Assembly: GCA_963422775.4 (NCBI GenBank) | Contig: CAUJSJ030000094.1 | Span: 7,733-71,732, forward strand | Reading direction: 5' to 3' | Length of the DNA stretch: 64,000 bases | Origin: Pelomonas sp963422775 | Lineage (GTDB): Bacteria > Pseudomonadota > Gammaproteobacteria > Burkholderiales > Burkholderiaceae_C | Part shown: positions 1 through 8,143 of the stretch, one piece after another | Layout: every line of letters starts with the position of its first letter | Position numbering within the stretch: position 1 is the first letter of the stretch | Made by a program: the position numbers and the translations under genes | Notes under the pieces: generated by a model | What the model saw: only the letters and a program-made list of their open reading frames with translations | Database searches by the model: none | Told to the model about the DNA's origin: nothing

Positions 1-1
1 C

Positions 2-1390
2 GTGAAGCAGACCGAGGAGGCGGTGAGCACCGCCGCGCAGACGCTGGGCCTGCGCACCATGAGCCCCAACGAGCTCAAGGCGCTGGTGGAAGACAAGTTC
101 GTCGACAGCCTGCGCGCCACGGCCGCGACGATGACCATCCAGGAGCTGCAGGACAAGCGCCGCGACTTCGTGCAGGCGGTGCAGAACGCCGTCGCGGAGG
201 ACCTGGAGAAGAACGGGCTTGAGCTGGAGTCGGTGTCCCTCACCAGCCTGGACCAGACCGACAAGCAGTTCTTCAACCCCAACAACGCCTTCGACGCCGA
301 AGGCCTGACGCGGCTGACCGAGCAGACCGAGGCGCGCCGCAAGCAGCGCAACGACGTCGAGCAGGACACCGAGGTGCAGGTGCGCACCAAGAACCTCGAA
401 GCCTCGCGCATCAAGCTGACCATCGAGAAGGACCAGGAGTTCGCCTCGCTGTCGCAGAAGCGCGAGATCGAGATGGCGCGGGCCGAACAGTCGGCGCAGA
501 TCGCGTCGCAGCAGGCCGAACGCACCCGCGAGGCCGAGACGGTGAAGATCGAGGCCGAACGCCAGGTGGGCCAGCGCCGCATCGAGGCCGAGCGCGAGAT
601 CAAGGCGGCCGAGATCGAGAAGACGCTGGTCATCCAGACCCGCGAGATCGAGCAGGAGCGCCAGACCGAGATGAAGCGCGCCGAGCAGCGCAAGCAGGTC
701 GAGATTGCGCGCCAGGACACGCAGATCGCCATCGCCACCAAGTCGCGCGAGCAGTCCGAGGCCGACGCGGCCGCCAACCTCGCGCGCGCCGAAGCCGTGA
801 AGGCCGAGGAAACCGTCAACACGGCGCGCCAGGTGGCCGTGGCCGAGCGCGACAAGGCGATTCAGCTGATCGAGGCGAGCAAGGACGCCGAGCAGAACGC
901 CATTGCCGTGAAGGTGTCGGCCTCCGCCGAGAAGGAAGCGGCCATCGACCGCGCCGAGGCGCTGACGATCGAGGCCAAGGCCAAGCAGGCCGCGGCCATC
1001 GCCGAAGCCGAGGGCCGCCGCGCGATCAACGACGCGCTGAACACCTTGTCGGCCGCTCAGGTGGAGCTGCAGGTGCGCACCCAGCTGCTGCAGCAGCTGC
1101 CGGCCATCCTGGCCGAGGCGGTCAAGCCGATGGAGAAGATCGACTCGATCCGCATCGTGCAGGTTAACGGCGTGCCGGGGCAGGGCCAGGGTGGGAGCGC
1201 GGAAGGCGGCGGCGGTGCGAACGGCGCCACCTTCCCCGAGCAGGTCATGAACTCGGCGCTGCAGTACCAGATCGCCAAGCCCATCGTCGATGCCGTCATG
1301 CACGACGCGGGTCTGTCGAATCAGGGCATCACCGGCATCGCTCACAACTTGGCGGCGATGCTGAAGCCGGCGGCCCCGGTCGCAGAGTAG
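2..1390 (+). CDS. Flotillin/SPFH family protein, 5' truncated
   Basis: This is the C-terminal 462 codons of a flotillin (YqiK-like), a membrane-associated SPFH protein that forms large oligomers in membrane microdomains. The open frame runs into the left window edge, so the N-terminal membrane segment and most of the SPFH domain are probably outside. Visible are the end of an SPFH-like domain (about residues 1-110, including SVSLTSLDQTD) and a long Glu/Ala/Lys/Arg-rich coiled coil (about 110-340) with the repeated EAER and EIKAAEIE patterns of flotillins. A short flotillin-type C-terminal tail follows, with a Gly-rich linker near residues 393-406. The family call is firm; the cargo or partner is unknown. 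The GTG at position 2 is in frame but is probably internal. Confidence 0.88.
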   Translation: MKQTEEAVSTAAQTLGLRTMSPNELKALVEDKFVDSLRATAATMTIQELQDKRRDFVQAVQNAVAEDLEKNGLELESVSLTSLDQTDKQFFNPNNAFDAEGLTRLTEQTEARRKQRNDVEQDTEVQVRTKNLEASRIKLTIEKDQEFASLSQKREIEMARAEQSAQIASQQAERTREAETVKIEAERQVGQRRIEAEREIKAAEIEKTLVIQTREIEQERQTEMKRAEQRKQVEIARQDTQIAIATKSREQSEADAAANLARAEAVKAEETVNTARQVAVAERDKAIQLIEASKDAEQNAIAVKVSASAEKEAAIDRAEALTIEAKAKQAAAIAEAEGRRAINDALNTLSAAQVELQVRTQLLQQLPAILAEAVKPMEKIDSIRIVQVNGVPGQGQGGSAEGGGGANGATFPEQVMNSALQYQIAKPIVDAVMHDAGLSNQGITGIAHNLAAMLKPAAPVAE

Positions 1391-1510
1391 TCCGGGTATT
1401 TCGGGCCGAGCGCCGGGCCGCTCCCAAGCCGGCCCGTCTGGCGATGTGCATGCGGCTCAATGCCGCGCGCATCGCCGTCCCCTCGGGGGACCGACCAGGC
1501 GCGCCCGCGT

Positions 1511-2665
1511 TCAGCGGCGCGCGACTGGGCGAGGGGCGCTTGTGTAGTCCGCAGGCGGCTTCATCAGCGCCGGGTCGGGCTCACCGCGCCTGATCTTCTC
1601 CAGCCGGTAGTTCTGTTCGCCCATGCGCGGGTCGGCGTCGCGGCTCTGCACGGTCAGCATCAGTTCCGGGCTGCGCCAGACTTCGCGGCTGCTGATGATG
1701 GCCCGCTCGTTGCCGATCTTGCCGGCCTCGATGGTCCAGGTCGTGCGCTCGCCGGTGACCTTGAGGCCCTCGATCTCCTTGGGCGCCAGTGCCGTCGTCG
1801 TGCCGCCCTCGCGCGGCAGCATCGGGCCCTGCAGCAGCAGCGGCATGGGCGGCACTGGCGGCGTGGGCGCGACCAGCGGCGCGGGTGGGGCCGGCAGGGC
1901 GGGCATCTCGCTGGCGCGGATGACGCGCAGCTCGCGGCGGCGCTCGACAGCGCTGGCTCCCGGCGCCGGTGGCACCGCGGGCAGCACCAGCTCCTGCTCG
2001 ATGACGATGCCGGGCTCCCCGGCCATCGCCCGGCCGCGGATGCGCTCGGCATCCACGCTGCGGGCGCGCTCGGCGACACGGGCGCCCCATTCCTTCCAGC
2101 GCGCGGCCTGCTCCTTCATGCGCTCGCCCCAGTCCTGCATCGAGGCTTCCCAGGCCGCGTGGGCGGCGGCGTCGGCGCCGGGGGCCAAAGCCGCACTGCC
2201 ACGCAGCCGCTGCACCCGCTTCTGGTCGGGGTAGATGACCCAGCTCTCCCTGGCCACCGGGTCGTTCAGGTAGATGACCTTGGGCCCGCCTTCGCGCTGC
2301 ACCTCGCGGCGCGTGCGGCCTTCGCCGTCGCGGCAGAGCTGGCTCTGCTGCTTGCGCACGATGCGGTTGCCGTCGCTCAAGGCTTGCACGTTCTCGTGCA
2401 CGGCCGTGGCGCAATAGGGTGCGCCCTTGACGACGCGCTCGCCCTCCAGCTCGCGGCCGGCGAAGGCCAGCGCCTGGTCGCCCAGGGCCAGCTGCCGGGG
2501 CAGCTCGGCCATCACCCGGGCGACCTCGCGTTCGGCCTCGCGCTGCGCGTTGCGCTGCTCATCCAGGATCTGGCGCTGGATGTCGCGCTGGGTGGTGTCG
2601 GCCTCCAGCGCACAGGCCGAGGCCGCGAGTGCGCAAAGCGCCAGGCTCATCAGGGGCTTCTTCAT
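1511..2665 (-). CDS. Exported protein of unknown function in an ECF sigma operon
   Basis: 384 residues. The N-terminus (MKKPLMSLALCALAASACA) is a clear Sec signal or lipoprotein-like peptide, so the protein acts outside the cytoplasm. The region after it is rich in Arg/Glu and probably helical; residues about 190-265 contain Arg-rich and Pro/Ala-rich low-complexity stretches. I do not recognise a domain. It lies 22 bp downstream of an anti-sigma gene in a three-gene leftward operon led by an ECF sigma factor, so it is probably a target or sensor of that envelope-signalling unit. That role is inferred from position only. Confidence 0.75.
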   Translation of the reverse strand: MKKPLMSLALCALAASACALEADTTQRDIQRQILDEQRNAQREAEREVARVMAELPRQLALGDQALAFAGRELEGERVVKGAPYCATAVHENVQALSDGNRIVRKQQSQLCRDGEGRTRREVQREGGPKVIYLNDPVARESWVIYPDQKRVQRLRGSAALAPGADAAAHAAWEASMQDWGERMKEQAARWKEWGARVAERARSVDAERIRGRAMAGEPGIVIEQELVLPAVPPAPGASAVERRRELRVIRASEMPALPAPPAPLVAPTPPVPPMPLLLQGPMLPREGGTTTALAPKEIEGLKVTGERTTWTIEAGKIGNERAIISSREVWRSPELMLTVQSRDADPRMGEQNYRLEKIRRGEPDPALMKPPADYTSAPRPVARR

Positions 2666-2687
2666 GATCGGGTCTCCGTCAACAACA

Positions 2688-3194
2688 TCAATTCAGGATC
2701 CGCACGGCCAGCACCTGGCCGCTCGGGTTCAGCATCAGCTCGGCGCGCACCGTCTCGTCGGCGCGGGCGGCGTCAAAGGGCAGGCCCAGCAGGGCCAGGC
2801 GCTCGCGCGGCAGCTCGGTGGGCTGCAGCCAGACAGCGGCGCTGCGGCCGGCCTCGAGTGCGGCGCGAAACTCGCTCTCGGGCACGAGGGTAATGAAGCC
2901 GCTGCCGGCCCCGGCCGCGTGAGCGGCCTGGGTACCGGGCGGGTCCAGCAGCAGGGCGCTCAGCAGCACGGCGGCCGTGGCGCCAAGGGCCCCGCTACCC
3001 CAGGCCAGGCGGCGCAGCCAGCGCGGTTCATGCGCTGCTGCGGCCTCGGCAGCTGCGCGGCGGGTTCGAAGCACGCGCTGCTGCTCGGCCAGGCGGGCCA
3101 GCAGCGCAGCGTCTTGCTCGGCGCCGGGCTGAAGCCTGGCGAACTCGGTGCGTGCCGGCAGCAGCCAGGCGGGGGTGTCGTTGTCGATGCTCAT
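2688..3194 (-). CDS. Putative anti-sigma factor, single-pass membrane protein
   Basis: 168 residues starting at MSIDNDTPAW. The ATG overlaps the stop of the upstream ECF sigma gene by 4 bp (ATGA), which decides the start over a longer in-frame extension lying inside the sigma gene. A cytoplasmic helical N-terminal part (about 1-75) is followed by one hydrophobic segment (about residues 80-100, with AVLLSALLL) and a periplasmic tail that ends in RAELMLNPSGQVLAVRI. I see no zinc-binding anti-sigma HxxxCxxC motif. Position and topology fit a membrane anti-sigma factor holding the adjacent sigma factor inactive. Confidence 0.72.
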   Translation of the reverse strand: MSIDNDTPAWLLPARTEFARLQPGAEQDAALLARLAEQQRVLRTRRAAAEAAAAHEPRWLRRLAWGSGALGATAAVLLSALLLDPPGTQAAHAAGAGSGFITLVPESEFRAALEAGRSAAVWLQPTELPRERLALLGLPFDAARADETVRAELMLNPSGQVLAVRILN

Positions 3195-3802
3195 GGTCTT
3201 TCTCCCACGGCCAGCAGATCGGCCAGACGCTGGCGGGCGCGGTGCAGCCGGGTGCGCAGCACGTCGGCGCTGACGCCCGCGATCGCGGCGGCTTCCTCGT
3301 AGCTGCGCTCCTGCAGGTCCACCAGCACGATGGCCTCGCGCTGCGGCCAGCTCAGGCGCCGGATGGCGGCCCAGAGGCCTTGCTGCTGCTGGGCCAGGCT
3401 CAGTCGGGCATCGCTGGCGGGCATCGGCTCGGCGGCCTCGTCGGCGTCGAGCGAATCGTCCAGCGGCACATGCCGGCGCGCGTCCCGCCACTGGTTCAGC
3501 AACTGGTGCCGGGCCATGCCGGCCAGATAGGCGCCCAGCGAGCCGCGGTCGGCGTTGAAGGCTTGCGGGCCGCGCAGCAACTGGGCAAAGGCTTCCTGCA
3601 CGGCGTCCAGTGCCGTGGCTTCGTCGCCGGCCAGTGCGAGGGCATAGCGGTAGACGGAGCCGCTCTCGCGTCGGTACACCAGGGCCAGCGCATCCGCGTC
3701 GCCGCTGGCCACGCGGGCCAGCAGGGCGGCTTCATCACCCAGCGCCGAAGCGGCTGGGGCGACGAAGCCCAGGCGGGTCAGCCAGCTCATTTCGGGCTGC
3801 AT
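3191..3802 (-). CDS. ECF RNA polymerase sigma factor
   Basis: 203-residue sigma-70 family ECF factor. Region 2 is seen at about residues 35-100 (LVYRRESGSVYRYALALAG followed by AVQEAFAQLL). Region 4 is seen at about 145-198 (LSWPQREAIVLVDLQERSY, then the helix-turn-helix with GVSADVLRTRLHRARQRL). It redirects RNA polymerase to a small regulon and is first in an operon with an anti-sigma gene (4-bp overlap) and an exported protein. The start at MQPEMSW has an AGG about 10 nt upstream; a second ATG four codons later is also possible. Confidence 0.92.
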   Translation of the reverse strand: MQPEMSWLTRLGFVAPAASALGDEAALLARVASGDADALALVYRRESGSVYRYALALAGDEATALDAVQEAFAQLLRGPQAFNADRGSLGAYLAGMARHQLLNQWRDARRHVPLDDSLDADEAAEPMPASDARLSLAQQQQGLWAAIRRLSWPQREAIVLVDLQERSYEEAAAIAGVSADVLRTRLHRARQRLADLLAVGERP

Positions 3803-3942
3803 GTTGAGGGGGCCTGCGGGAGTTGCATGCCTCTATTGAGCGCGGGCATGCCCCTTCGTTACTCCGGACAAACCCGTCGTCACTTTCGGCACGGCCTCGC
3901 CGCGGCATGATCCTGACGGCCCCAAGATCAGGAGACCGCCGA

Positions 3943-4356
3943 ATGCTCAAGCTGCAAGGCATCGACCACCTCGTGCTGCGCGTCATCGACCTCGACGCCA
4001 TCACCCGCTTCTACGTCGACGTGCTCGGCTGCACCGTCGAGCGCCGCCAGGACGAGATCGGTCTCGTGCAGCTGCGCGCCGGCCACTCGCTGATCGACCT
4101 CGTGCCGGTGGACGGCAAGCTGGGCCGCATGGGCGGCGCCGCGCCCGGTGCGGAGGGCCGCAACATGGATCACTTCTGCCTGCGCGTCGAGCCCTTCGAC
4201 GCGGCGGCCATCCGCGCCCACCTCGCGGCGCATGGCTTCGAGGCCGGCAAGACCGAGAGCCGCTATGGTGCCGAAGGCGAGGGGCCTTCCATCTACCTGA
4301 GCGACCCCGAGGGCAATGTCGTCGAACTCAAAGGCCCGCCCGGCCCGGTGCCATGA
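3943..4356 (+). CDS. VOC superfamily (glyoxalase-like) protein
   Basis: 137 residues with one vicinal-oxygen-chelate fold pair: GIDHLVLRVIDLDAITRFY at the N-terminus and a C-terminal YLSDPEGNVVELKG strand that carries the usual metal-ligand Glu. The first-half His is in IDHLVL. The start at MLKLQG is chosen because GGAGA lies 7-8 nt upstream and homology begins there. Members are lyases, dioxygenases or resistance proteins, and the substrate cannot be read from sequence. It stands alone, 140 bp from the divergent ECF sigma operon. The RBS sits beside a small inverted repeat (TCCTGA…TCAGGA) that may be fortuitous. Confidence 0.85.
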   Translation: MLKLQGIDHLVLRVIDLDAITRFYVDVLGCTVERRQDEIGLVQLRAGHSLIDLVPVDGKLGRMGGAAPGAEGRNMDHFCLRVEPFDAAAIRAHLAAHGFEAGKTESRYGAEGEGPSIYLSDPEGNVVELKGPPGPVP

Positions 4357-4461
4357 AGTCGCTGGCACGCGGCGTCCTCTGAGCCGCAGGCTTGCGCCAA
4401 GTCAAAGCGCCCGGTTGTCGCTGCGGCCAGCATGGCCGGTGACTGACCTCAGGAGCCTTTG

Positions 4462-4839
4462 ATGACCACCAACTTCCGCGCCCTCTCCAGCGAGATATCC
4501 GCCACCCTCTCGCAATTGCGCGCCGACATCCCCGACGCGATGCGCGGCTTTGGCGCGCTGTCGCAGGCGGCGTTGCGCGACGGCGCGCTGGACCGCAAGA
4601 CCAAGGAGCTGATCGCCATGGCCATCGGCATTGCGGCGCGCTGCGATGCCTGCCTGGCCTTTCATGCGGAGGCGCTGGTCAAGCTCGGCTGCGGGCGCGC
4701 CGAGTTTGAGGAGATGCTGGCGGTCAGCGTCTACATGGGCGGCGGGCCGTCGCTGATGTATGCCGCCCGCGCCCTCGATGCCTTCGAGCAGTGCGGCGGC
4801 GACCACGCGCCGCGTACCGAACCCGCCAAGGCCGCCTGA
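4462..4839 (+). CDS. Carboxymuconolactone decarboxylase/AhpD-like protein
   Basis: 125 residues of the AhpD/CMD family. The diagnostic CxxCxxxH is present in ARCDACLAFHAEALVKLG, the redox-active site of alkylhydroperoxidase-like members. The preceding helix (LDRKTKELIAMAIGIA) is also typical. The ATG at 4462 is preceded by AGGAG. The likely role is small thiol-dependent peroxide or quinone chemistry, but its substrate and reductase partner are not evident. The next gene, an aminotransferase, starts 18 bp downstream and may be co-transcribed. Confidence 0.88.
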   Translation: MTTNFRALSSEISATLSQLRADIPDAMRGFGALSQAALRDGALDRKTKELIAMAIGIAARCDACLAFHAEALVKLGCGRAEFEEMLAVSVYMGGGPSLMYAARALDAFEQCGGDHAPRTEPAKAA

Positions 4840-4857
4840 TCCCGCGGCGCTTGCAAA

Positions 4858-6015
4858 ATGGCGGGCACCATGCCCGCCCTGCCCACCAAGCTGCCCAACA
4901 CCGGCACCACCATCTTCACCGTCATGTCTGCCCTGGCGGCCGAGCATGGCGCCGTCAACCTCGGCCAGGGCTTTCCGGACTTCGGTGCCGACCCGGCCCT
5001 GTTGCAGGCCGTGACCGACGCGATGGCGGCCGGCCACAACCAGTACCCGCCGATGACCGGCGTGCCGGTGCTGCGCCAGGCGGTTGCCGCCAAGCTCAAC
5101 ACGCTCTACGGCGCGGCCTATGACGCGGACCGTGACATCACGATCACGGCCGGCGGCACGCAAGGCCTGATCACGGCCCTGCATGCCTGCGTCGGCGCGG
5201 GCGACGAGGTCATCATCATCGAGCCCGCCTACGACAGCTACGACCCGGCCATCCGCCTCGCCGGCGCGGTGCCCGTGGGCGTGCCGATGACGCAGGACTA
5301 CCGCATCGACTGGCCGGCGGTGCGCGCCGCCATCACGCCGCGCACGCGGGCGCTGATGCTGAACACGCCGCACAACCCCAGCGGTCGTGTTGCGACTGCG
5401 GACGACCTGCGCGAGCTGGAACGGATCGTTGAAGCGCACGACCTCTTCGTCGTGAGCGACGAGGTCTACGAGCACATGGTGTTCGACGGCGCTGCACACG
5501 AGAGCGTGGCCCGCTACCCGGCCTTGCGCGAGCGCAGCTTTCTCGTCAGCAGCTTCGGCAAGACCTTCCATGTGACGGGCTGGAAGGTCGGCTTCGTCGC
5601 CGCGCCGCCGGCGCTGTCAGCCGCGTTCCGGCGGCTGCACCAGTACACGGTGTTCACGGTCCACACGCCGACTCAGCACGCCATCGCGGCCTACCTCGCC
5701 AACCCGGCGCCGTGGCAGGGGCTGAGCGATTTCTACCAGGCCAAGCGCGATGCCTTCCGCACCGCGCTGGCCACCACGCCGTTGAAGCTGCTGCCCTGCG
5801 AGGGCACCTACTTCCAGACGGTGGACTACAGCGCTGTTTCCGACAAGACCGAACTGGACTTCGCCCGATGGCTGACCACCGAGATTGGCGTCGCGGCCAT
5901 CCCGCTGTCGGTCTTCTACCAGCGGCCGCAGGAGCGGCGGCATGTGAGGTTCTGCTTTGCGAAGCGGGATGAGACGCTGTCAGAAGCGACGAAGCGGCTG
6001 GCGAGGTTGGCATGA
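4858..6015 (+). CDS. PLP-dependent aminotransferase, methionine aminotransferase (YbdL) type
   Basis: 385-residue fold-type I (class I/II) aminotransferase. Visible motifs are NLGQGFPDF near residue 38, the substrate-side YDSYDPAI, NTPHNPSGR, SDEVYEHMVF, and the Schiff-base lysine in SSFGKTFHVTGWK (about K235). The arrangement matches E. coli YbdL, which prefers methionine, histidine and phenylalanine with 2-oxo acids; kynurenine or aspartate-type activities are alternatives. The start at MAGTMPALP is tentative, since the ATG four codons later is equally likely. The TPR gene downstream overlaps its stop by 4 bp. It is not a class III beta-alanine transaminase. Confidence 0.86.
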   Translation: MAGTMPALPTKLPNTGTTIFTVMSALAAEHGAVNLGQGFPDFGADPALLQAVTDAMAAGHNQYPPMTGVPVLRQAVAAKLNTLYGAAYDADRDITITAGGTQGLITALHACVGAGDEVIIIEPAYDSYDPAIRLAGAVPVGVPMTQDYRIDWPAVRAAITPRTRALMLNTPHNPSGRVATADDLRELERIVEAHDLFVVSDEVYEHMVFDGAAHESVARYPALRERSFLVSSFGKTFHVTGWKVGFVAAPPALSAAFRRLHQYTVFTVHTPTQHAIAAYLANPAPWQGLSDFYQAKRDAFRTALATTPLKLLPCEGTYFQTVDYSAVSDKTELDFARWLTTEIGVAAIPLSVFYQRPQERRHVRFCFAKRDETLSEATKRLARLA

Positions 6016-6905
6016 GCATCGACGCGAAGCGGCAGGCAGAAGACCTGCACGAGCAGGCGGTGGCATTGGAGGGCGGCGACGACGATCAGGCGCTGCGCCT
6101 GTATCACGGGGCCTTGCGGCTGGACCCCGAGCGCCCGTCGACGCTCTACAACATCGGCCTCATCCACAAGTACCGCGGGGCGTGGGTCGAGTCGCTGGAT
6201 TTCAACCGGCGCGCCGTCGAATTGCGGCCCGATGACGAGGCCTCGAACTGGAACCTGGCCATCGCCGCGACGGCCCTGTGCGATTGGGCGACGGCCCGAG
6301 CCACCTGGCGGCGCCTGGGCATCGAGATCGTGGACGGCGACGGCCCGATCGGGGACGACTTCGGCATCACGCCGGTGCGGTTGAATCCAGATGGCGACGC
6401 CGAGGTGGTCTGGGGCCGCCGTGTCGACCCGGTTCGCGTGCGCATCGAGAACATTCCCTACGCCTCCTCGGGCTATCGCGCCGAGGACATCGTGCTGCAC
6501 GACGGCGCCCCCACCGGGACGCGGACCTCGCGGGGGCGCGAGTACGACGTGTTCAACGTGCTGCAGCTTCATATGCCGTCGCGCATGACGACCTTCGAAC
6601 TGCAAGTGGACGCCGATTCGCCCGCCGACATCGAGGCCCTCGAAGAAGCCGTGGCGATGGCACGGGGGCATGTCGAGGATTGGACCTCCAATGTGCGCAT
6701 GCTCTGCAAGGCATGCAGCGAAGGCAGGCCTCACGAGCATCACGACGCGGACGGCGGCAAGGACGACCGCTGGATGGCGCGGCGCGTGCTGGGCGCGTCG
6801 GCTGACGACGAGCCGGCGCTGCGGGCTGCGCTGGCGCGTTGGGCGTCGCCGGGCCGCCGGGTCGTCGAGCTGGCGGCCGTGCTGGCGCCACCCCCGGTCA
6901 ACTAG
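6012..6905 (+). CDS. TPR protein with a novel C-terminal region
   Basis: 297 residues, starting inside the stop of the aminotransferase gene (ATGA). Residues about 5-100 form roughly three tetratricopeptide helices (ALRLYHGALRLDPERPSTLY, ESLDFNRRAVELRPDDEAS), a protein-binding scaffold. The rest is a mixed beta region (GDGPIGDDFGITPVRL and VWGRRVDPVRVRI) that I do not recognise, followed by a Cys/His-rich stretch near residue 235 (LCKACSEGRPHEHHD) that could bind metal. There is no signal peptide, so it is cytoplasmic. Coupling to the aminotransferase suggests a shared process, but no function can be assigned. Confidence 0.75.
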   Translation: MSIDAKRQAEDLHEQAVALEGGDDDQALRLYHGALRLDPERPSTLYNIGLIHKYRGAWVESLDFNRRAVELRPDDEASNWNLAIAATALCDWATARATWRRLGIEIVDGDGPIGDDFGITPVRLNPDGDAEVVWGRRVDPVRVRIENIPYASSGYRAEDIVLHDGAPTGTRTSRGREYDVFNVLQLHMPSRMTTFELQVDADSPADIEALEEAVAMARGHVEDWTSNVRMLCKACSEGRPHEHHDADGGKDDRWMARRVLGASADDEPALRAALARWASPGRRVVELAAVLAPPPVN

Positions 6906-6913
6906 CGTTCCGC

Positions 6914-6929
6914 TGGCACGCTCCGTGCT
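6914..6929 (+). promoter_or_regulatory. Candidate sigma54 (-24/-12) promoter
   Basis: TGGCACG at 6914-6920 and GTGCT at 6925-6929 match the sigma54 consensus TGGCACG-N4-TTGCW at 15 of 16 positions including exact spacing, with GG and GC at the -24 and -12 elements. It lies 73 bp upstream of the chemoreceptor-domain gene at 7003. No enhancer site was recognised, so the activator is unknown. Confidence 0.6.
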
Positions 6930-7002
6930 AACCCTCGGGTTGGCAGGACCGGCATGCGCACCGTGGGAGGCGCCGGTTGTGACCCAGCTCACGGAGAACG
7001 CC

Positions 7003-7683
7003 ATGTTGCACCACCAGCGTGCAGTGCCCGATGCACGGAAAGCGGGGGCCGCGCCCAAGCAAACGGCGGGCGAGGTCTTTGGCAAGTTGATCAACCTCTC
7101 CGGTCGGCGCCGCTTCACGTCGCAGCGCGTGGTGTTGTTTGCGGTGCTGGCCCTGCAGGGCCGCAAAGGTGCGCTGGCCACGGCGCACGATGCACTGACG
7201 ACCTTCCGCGAGGCCCACCGCGCGTTGACGGAGGGCGAGCTGTCGCCCCGCGTTCTTGGCGGCGAGTTGGAGCAGACCTATTCCGGCGCTGACCGTGCCG
7301 ATGAGCGCATAGCCGGCTTCATCGAGCTCGCGCAGCGCGCGCTCAACGCCATCGCCACCGAATCCCGCAGCGCGCCTGGTCTGCTGGAGGAACTGGTGGA
7401 AAGCGTCACGCCGCTGCTGGCCGTGCTGAACCGGCTGACCCAGATCTACGAAGACCTGGCCCGCCAGCAGGCTGCCGCTGCGAAGCAGCAGCTCACCTCC
7501 GTCATGGGCGACATCGAGACCATTGCCAAACACGCCCGCATCGTCTCCTTCAACGCCCAGGTCGTCGCCGCGCGCGCTGGCGACTCGGGCCGCGAGTTCG
7601 CCGTCGTGTCGGGTGAGCTGACGCAGATCACCGGCAAGCTCGACGGCCTCGTGCGCGAGGCGGTGCGCAGCGCGGTGGCCTGA
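7003..7683 (+). CDS. Soluble protein with a methyl-accepting-chemotaxis signalling-like domain
   Basis: 226 residues, mostly helical, with no transmembrane segment. Residues about 165-222 resemble the hairpin tip of chemoreceptors: IETIAKHARIVSFNAQVVAA then RAGDSGREFAVVSGELTQI, comparable to the classic LNAAVEAARAGE…GFAVVA pattern. The full methylation helices of a standard receptor are missing. The N-terminal 150 residues look like a helical sensor/dimer region of unknown type. It may be a truncated cytoplasmic receptor, or a CheW/CheA-interacting or cytoskeletal adaptor. The start is the ATG with ACGGAG 6-8 nt upstream; GTG eight codons earlier is an alternative. Confidence 0.78.
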   Translation: MLHHQRAVPDARKAGAAPKQTAGEVFGKLINLSGRRRFTSQRVVLFAVLALQGRKGALATAHDALTTFREAHRALTEGELSPRVLGGELEQTYSGADRADERIAGFIELAQRALNAIATESRSAPGLLEELVESVTPLLAVLNRLTQIYEDLARQQAAAAKQQLTSVMGDIETIAKHARIVSFNAQVVAARAGDSGREFAVVSGELTQITGKLDGLVREAVRSAVA

Positions 7684-7686
7684 ACG

Positions 7687-8061
7687 TCAGGCCGCCGGGC
7701 GCAACGGGCAGCTGGCGCCGGTGTCGGGCGTGTCGGCCAGCCGGCGGGCCAGATCGCCGCGCAGCCCCTGCAGCGCGGCGATGCGCTCGTCGATGTCCGC
7801 CAGCTTGCGCGCCAGCGTCGCGCGCAGCGCCGGGCCGGCGTCTTCGCCTTGGGCCAGCAGCGGCAGGTCGGCCGCGATCTCCGCCAGCGTGAAGCCCAGC
7901 TGCTGCGCCGTGCGCACATAGCCCAGCCACTGCACGGCCTCCTCGGGGTAGTCGCGGTAGCCGTTGTCGGTGCGGCGCGCCTGCAGCAGGCCGCGCTTCT
8001 CGTAGAAGCGCAGGCTGTCGCGGCTCAGGCCGGTCAGCGTGGAGAGGGTGCCGATGCGCAT
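7687..8061 (-). CDS. MerR family transcriptional regulator
   Basis: 124 residues starting at MRIGTLSTLTGLS. The N-terminal winged helix-turn-helix is typical of MerR (LRFYEKRGLLQARRTDNGYR), followed by the dimerisation helix (ARKLADIDERIAALQGLRGD). The C-terminus has a single Cys near residue 118 (GASCPL), so it is unlikely to be a thiolate metal sensor of the CueR/ZntR kind; a small-molecule ligand is more likely. It is divergent from a small membrane protein gene, and a perfect dyad lies between them. Its gene ends 3 bp from the convergent chemoreceptor-domain gene. Confidence 0.9.
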   Translation of the reverse strand: MRIGTLSTLTGLSRDSLRFYEKRGLLQARRTDNGYRDYPEEAVQWLGYVRTAQQLGFTLAEIAADLPLLAQGEDAGPALRATLARKLADIDERIAALQGLRGDLARRLADTPDTGASCPLRPAA

Positions 8062-8082
8062 GGGAGTGTGTTGAAAAAGGGC

Positions 8083-8114
8083 TTGACCCTGGAGTGCGGT
8101 CCAGGGTCGAGCAT
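8083..8114 (+). promoter_or_regulatory. MerR-type promoter/operator with perfect 9-bp dyad
   Basis: GACCCTGGA (8085-8093) and TCCAGGGTC (8100-8108) are exact inverted repeats around a 6-bp spacer. A TTGACC -35 element (8083-8088) overlaps the left arm and a weak -10 (GAGCAT, 8109-8114) lies 20 bp downstream. An over-long spacer containing a dyad is the hallmark of promoters that MerR proteins untwist. The promoter points toward the membrane protein gene at 8144, and the divergent merR start is 22 bp from the -35. Confidence 0.65.
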
Positions 8115-8143
8115 GGGGGCACTTCTGCATTTTGTGCCTCTTC

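Noticed and set aside
1391..1510. Possible terminator GGGCCG…CGGCCC between the flotillin gene and the convergent operon
   Set aside because: The stem is short and no T-run follows on either strand.
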